DNA of 64,000 bases, taken from contig NZ_FOIU01000001.1 in the NCBI RefSeq assembly GCF_900111495.1, forward strand, positions 372,001-436,000, given 5' to 3'. The position numbers were made by a program, and so were the translations under genes. The notes beneath the pieces are model-generated. The model was not told where the DNA came from and did no database searches. It worked only from the letters and a program-made list of their open reading frames with translations. Shown here piece by piece: positions 60,568-64,000 of this stretch; positions within the stretch are counted from its first letter, which is position 1, and every line of letters starts with the position of its first letter. Source of the DNA: Chryseobacterium wanjuense. GTDB lineage: Bacteria > Bacteroidota > Bacteroidia > Flavobacteriales > Weeksellaceae.

Positions 60568-62214
60568 ATGCTTAGGAAAATTTCGATTGCGGCGGCTACT
60601 TTCCTGTCCGTAGTTACAATCAATGCGCAGAAGAACAAAAACAGTCAGTTAGAAAGGCCAAAATTAGTTGTAGGTTTGGTGGTAGACCAGATGAGGTGGG
60701 ATTATTTGTACCGTTATTACAGCAAATATGGCAATGACGGCTTCAAAAGGCTTTTAAATACAGGATATTCTCTGAATAATGTTCATATTCCTTATGTTCC
60801 TACGGTGACAGCTTTGGGACATGCTTGTATTTATACGGGTTCGGTTCCGGCGATTCACGGGATTGCAGGAAACGACTGGAATGATAAGGAAACAGGCCAA
60901 AACGTATATTGTACAACTGATGAAAATGTAAAACCTGTCGGAACTACCAATGCAAAGGTGGGAAGCCACTCTCCGAAAAACCTTTGGTCTACAACCGTTT
61001 CAGACGAATTGAGACTGGCGACAAATTTCCAGGGGAAAGTAATCGGTGTTTCTCTGAAAGACAGGGCTTCGATTCTTCCTGCAGGTCATACGCCCAACGG
61101 AGCGTTCTGGTTTGACGATTCTTCGGGAGATTTCATTACGAGTACCTGGTATATGAATGATTTGCCACAATGGGTAAAAGCGTTCAATTCTCAGAATTTA
61201 CCGGATAAATTGGTTGCCAATGGCTGGAATACTTTATTGCCGATCAATCAGTATACCGAAAGTTCACCGGATAATTCTTCGTGGGAAGGATTGCTGGGAA
61301 GTGCCAAAACCCCAACTTTCCCTTACAGTAATTTAGCAGCTGATTACCAAGCGAAAAAAGACAATATCCGCTATACACCTTTTGGAAATACATTGACTTT
61401 AAAGTTGGCTGAAGCGGCTGTAGATGGAGAGAAATTGGGAAATGATGATGTTGTGGATATGTTGGCGGTCAACCTCGCTTCAACGGATTATGCAGGACAT
61501 AAGTTTGGTCCGAATTCTATTGAGGTAGAAGACGTTTATTTAAGACTGGATCAGGATTTGGCTCAGTTTTTCAGTTATCTCGATTCTAAAGTAGGAAAGG
61601 GGCAATACACGGTTTTCCTTTCTGCTGACCACGGTGGAGCGCATTCTGTAGGATTTTTGGAAGAACATAAAATTTCAACAGGTTTCTTCGGAGAAGGAAT
61701 GGAAAAAGGAATTAATCAAAAATTAAAAGATAAATTCGGGGTTGATAAGCTGATCAATGCTGTTGACAATTATCAGATCTATTTCGATAGAAAGTTGTTG
61801 AAAGACAATAAGATCGAGCTGAATGACGTAAGAGATTTCACCATCAAAGAATTGGAAAAAGATCCGACGGTTTTATACGCAGTTTCGGTGGATGAAGTAC
61901 AGGAGGCGACTATTCCGGAGCCTATCAAACAAAGGATTATTAATGGAATCAACAGACAGAGAAGCGGTGATATTCAATTGATTTCTCATGATTCTATGCT
62001 TCCTCCGTATTCAAAAACAGGAACGACGCACAGTGTCTGGAATTCGTATGATTCGCACATTCCGTTGATTTTTATGGGTTGGGGAATTCAGCATGGGGAA
62101 AGCAATAAACCTTACTTCATGACGGATATTGCGCCAACAGTTTCTTCATTGTTAAAAATTCAGTTCCCAAGTGGAAATGTTGGAAATCCGATCACGGAAG
62201 CTATTGGAAAATAA
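60568..62214 (+). CDS. pafA: PafA-type alkaline phosphatase
   Basis: 548 residues from the ATG at 60568 (an earlier TTG is less likely). Signal peptide (MLRKISIAAATFLSVVTINA). The nucleophile is T79 in IPYVPTVTALGHA, as in the E. meningoseptica enzyme; D40 in GLVVDQMRWD binds metal, N102 in AGNDW and K164/R166 in SLKDRASILPAGH hold the phosphate, and FLSADHGGAHS and the C-terminal THSVWNSYDSHIPLIF complete the zinc site. It hydrolyses phosphomonoesters in the periplasm, and in relatives is phosphate-insensitive. A terminator follows at 62236. Confidence 0.95.
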   Translation: MLRKISIAAATFLSVVTINAQKNKNSQLERPKLVVGLVVDQMRWDYLYRYYSKYGNDGFKRLLNTGYSLNNVHIPYVPTVTALGHACIYTGSVPAIHGIAGNDWNDKETGQNVYCTTDENVKPVGTTNAKVGSHSPKNLWSTTVSDELRLATNFQGKVIGVSLKDRASILPAGHTPNGAFWFDDSSGDFITSTWYMNDLPQWVKAFNSQNLPDKLVANGWNTLLPINQYTESSPDNSSWEGLLGSAKTPTFPYSNLAADYQAKKDNIRYTPFGNTLTLKLAEAAVDGEKLGNDDVVDMLAVNLASTDYAGHKFGPNSIEVEDVYLRLDQDLAQFFSYLDSKVGKGQYTVFLSADHGGAHSVGFLEEHKISTGFFGEGMEKGINQKLKDKFGVDKLINAVDNYQIYFDRKLLKDNKIELNDVRDFTIKELEKDPTVLYAVSVDEVQEATIPEPIKQRIINGINRQRSGDIQLISHDSMLPPYSKTGTTHSVWNSYDSHIPLIFMGWGIQHGESNKPYFMTDIAPTVSSLLKIQFPSGNVGNPITEAIGK

Positions 62215-62235
62215 GTAATTAAGCTATTGAAATAT

Positions 62236-62268
62236 AAATCCTTAACCGAAAAAGTTAAGGATTTTTTT
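62236..62268 (+). terminator. Terminator of pafA
   Basis: aaatccttaac/gttaaggattt stem with loop cgaaaaa, followed by T7. Confidence 0.85.
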
Positions 62269-62283
62269 AGGGTTAAATTTTAA

Positions 62284-62880
62284 TTAAATATAAATCTTAC
62301 TGTTATCAATTTTCACCAGATTCTGTTTTTCCATTTTCTTAATGGTTCTGATGACGGTTTCTATCCTTAGTCCTGTAAGCGAAGCCAATTGCTGTCTTGT
62401 ATAAGGGATGAGAAAAGAAAATTTTTCTTTAAATCCGAAATGAGCCTTTACGTGATTCATGATAAGATGCAATTTAGTTAAAGGGTCTTTAAAAGAAAAC
62501 GGGGCAGAAACGATATAGCGGTAATGCATACGATCTGCGGTATAAGAATACATATTGAGGATGAGTTCGGGATTTTTTAGGACAAGTTCGATTAATCTCT
62601 TCTTTTCAAGTTTTATAACGCTGCAGTCGGTAACTGCAATTGCATTGACGGCGTAGTTTTTATTGTTAAAAAGATACGTTTCGGCGACACAATGACCATC
62701 AAAAGGAATCCCGTGGATAAACTCTTTGCCGTCTTCCAGGAAACTGCTGAGCTTTACCGTACCAGATTTTATCTGAAAGTAATATTTCGGAATGCTTCCT
62801 TCTTCAAAAATAAACTCACCGGAGTTATAATTTTGAAGTTCTGCTCCGTGGGAAAACAACAGGTTTTCACTGATGATCAT
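62284..62880 (-). CDS. Crp/Fnr-family regulator
   Basis: 198 residues. A cyclic-nucleotide-binding-like barrel at 18-110 (NYNSGEFIFEEGSIPKYYFQ, VKLSSFLEDGKEFI, VAETYLF), a dimerisation helix, and a winged helix (TRQQLASLTGLRIETVIRTI). No Fe-S cysteine cluster is present, so it is not a classical FNR. The ligand is unknown. It is convergent with pafA and monocistronic. Confidence 0.9.
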   Translation of the reverse strand: MIISENLLFSHGAELQNYNSGEFIFEEGSIPKYYFQIKSGTVKLSSFLEDGKEFIHGIPFDGHCVAETYLFNNKNYAVNAIAVTDCSVIKLEKKRLIELVLKNPELILNMYSYTADRMHYRYIVSAPFSFKDPLTKLHLIMNHVKAHFGFKEKFSFLIPYTRQQLASLTGLRIETVIRTIKKMEKQNLVKIDNSKIYI

Positions 62881-62945
62881 ATTTTCTTAGTATTTATTTG
62901 ATATAAAATTAACAAATAAACGGATTGCTTGGAAATTAATAAGTA

Positions 62946-62992
62946 CCACATAGATGCCCCAGAAGCGCTTTAGCTGTGGGAATTTATGTGGG
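62946..62992. repeat. Imperfect hairpin after the TPR gene
   Basis: ccacatagatgcccc pairs with gtgggaatttatgtgg around the loop aagcgctttag. It lies downstream of the TPR gene and could mark its transcript end. Confidence 0.5.
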
Positions 62993-63004
62993 ATAACTCT
63001 AAAA

Positions 63005-64000
63005 TTACGAGCGGATCATTTGCTGGATTTCTTTATGATACTTTTTATTTTCTTTTCTGATCTTAAAAATAAGAATCAAAAGTATAGCAATAACTAAAGT
63101 TCCGAAGCCTATCACCGAAGCTATTAAATAATAATGACGTCTTTTGAGCTCTTCACTTTTCAAAAATGTTTCCTTATTGTGATTGTCGATGGACTGGTTG
63201 ATGGAGTTTAGCTCATTCTGTGTTCTTTGAAAGTGCATTTCAAAATACTTTTTGTTGTACACCTGATATAGGTTCTGATTTCCCATCGCCAGGTAATTGT
63301 CGGCCATTTCTTTATAAATTCCTTCATTAAGGATAAGATCGCCGGTATTTTTACAAAGATTTTCTGCTTTTATCAAAAGATTTAAAGCCATTTGATGTTC
63401 TCGCTTTTGTTTATACAGTTCAGACATTCCCTTTAATGCAAAGGCTTCAAGGCTTTTTGCCTGGTTTTCCTGAGCATAATGAATGGATTGTAAGAAAGCC
63501 TGTTCCGCCTTATCGTTCTGATTTAGATTAAGATAGCAATAGCCGATATTGTAATAAACCACGCTCATATTGGCATATGTCGACTTTTTCTGACCTATTT
63601 TTTCGAAATGTTCTACGGATTTTAAAAATTTTTCAAGGGCAATTTCAGAATTCGATTGGCTTTTGTAGATCATCCCCCGAATCGCATTGATTCTGGCAGT
63701 TTCGAAATGTTTTTCACGGGTATCGTCCGGAAGTTTTGATAAATATTGATCTGCTTCATCCAGTGTTTCAAGACTTTTGCTGAACAATTCCATTTGCTGG
63801 TACTGTATCGCCACCGAAACCAGAACTGTGGTCTGGGTTTTCGGATCATTCGTTTTCTGGGCAAGTTCTTTCGCTTTTAAAATATATTTCAAAGAGATGT
63901 CAAAGTCTCTTTTTGCAATATTCGCCGTTGAAAGCAGCAGATAGATTGCGATTAATTTTTTGACGTCTTTTTCTTTTTTAAGTAAGCTTTTGCCAATATT
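63005..64000 (-). CDS. TPR-repeat membrane protein (C-terminal part; runs off the window)
   Basis: The open frame continues to the window edge; a TTG-initiated start at 63892 is not the true start, because the sequence before it (NIGKSLLKKEKDVKKLIAIY) is in frame and fits. Several TPR units are visible (VVYYNIGYCYLNLNQNDKAE, EAFALKGMSELYKQKREHQM), followed by a coiled-coil segment and one membrane helix (YLIASVIGFGTLVIAILLILIF) and a short basic tail. Related Bacteroidota proteins continue into a kinase or HTH domain after the helix; this one stops 16 residues later. It may be a sensor without an output domain. Confidence 0.78.
   Translation of the reverse strand, partial: NIGKSLLKKEKDVKKLIAIYLLLSTANIAKRDFDISLKYILKAKELAQKTNDPKTQTTVLVSVAIQYQQMELFSKSLETLDEADQYLSKLPDDTREKHFETARINAIRGMIYKSQSNSEIALEKFLKSVEHFEKIGQKKSTYANMSVVYYNIGYCYLNLNQNDKAEQAFLQSIHYAQENQAKSLEAFALKGMSELYKQKREHQMALNLLIKAENLCKNTGDLILNEGIYKEMADNYLAMGNQNLYQVYNKKYFEMHFQRTQNELNSINQSIDNHNKETFLKSEELKRRHYYLIASVIGFGTLVIAILLILIFKIRKENKKYHKEIQQMIRS

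Overview
The window reads as chromosome of a low-GC Bacteroidota, most likely family Weeksellaceae and close to Chryseobacterium or Elizabethkingia. The support is in the sequence: type IX secretion C-terminal sorting domains, -7 promoter elements of the form TAnnTTTG, a PafA-type alkaline phosphatase with Thr79, a SusC-like/CarboxypepD outer-membrane barrel, GH92 mannosidase, and several families of AT-rich intergenic inverted repeats. No rRNA, tRNA, CRISPR array, intact transposase, integrase or phage structural gene was seen.

Layout. 1-5100: an ABC-2 efflux pair (permease cut by the window edge), a sorting-domain-only secreted protein, hemB, an unknown 242-residue protein, a broken TM2-domain gene and an lptB with an extra C-terminal domain. 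5100-9300: an ABC exporter, a WYL regulator, a DinB-like protein and a gene-free AT-rich gap. 9300-18000: an AT-rich orphan membrane gene, cobalamin adenosyltransferase with thiamine pyrophosphokinase, a lipoprotein phosphatase, arginine decarboxylase and agmatinase (putrescine synthesis), and an Ada-like/AlkB alkylation repair pair. 18000-32000: an exported S15 peptidase/acylase, an outer-membrane barrel, two BON-domain proteins, a dicarboxylate symporter, GH92, Mrp and NifU (Fe-S assembly), an orphan response regulator, a barstar-like protein and a truncated sirtuin. 32000-41700: a large T9SS cargo protein, a coupled reductase and mini-membrane protein, a structured RNA candidate, Ppx/Ppk1 (overlapping) and DnaK. 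41700-46700: a broken antitoxin-like gene, a periplasmic thioredoxin, an alternating four-gene set (mini-membrane protein plus paralogous cytosolic protein, twice), a histidine phosphatase, a nucleoid-associated protein and a cyclase-family hydrolase. 46800-50700: bacteriophytochrome with its own heme oxygenase, then malate dehydrogenase. 50700-60300: a regulator-rich accessory stretch with AraC genes, short-chain reductases, a duplicated AraC 3' end ending at a GC-rich palindrome, a two-gene module flanked by 200-bp inverted repeats, and a TetR gene that shares an 18-bp operator with a neighbouring SDR gene. 60500-64000: PafA, a Crp/Fnr regulator and a TPR protein cut by the window edge.

Most of the window is ordinary core genome. 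The parts that most deserve a second look are the inverted-repeat-bounded module at 54343-56555, the AraC fragment plus palindrome at 51679-51899, the alternating mini-membrane gene set at 42725-43903, the LptB C-terminal extension, the structured RNA near 36385-36505, and the shared TetR operators at 58700 and 59457. I did not find a clear, complete new defence or mobile system. All family assignments were made by reading motifs, without database searches.
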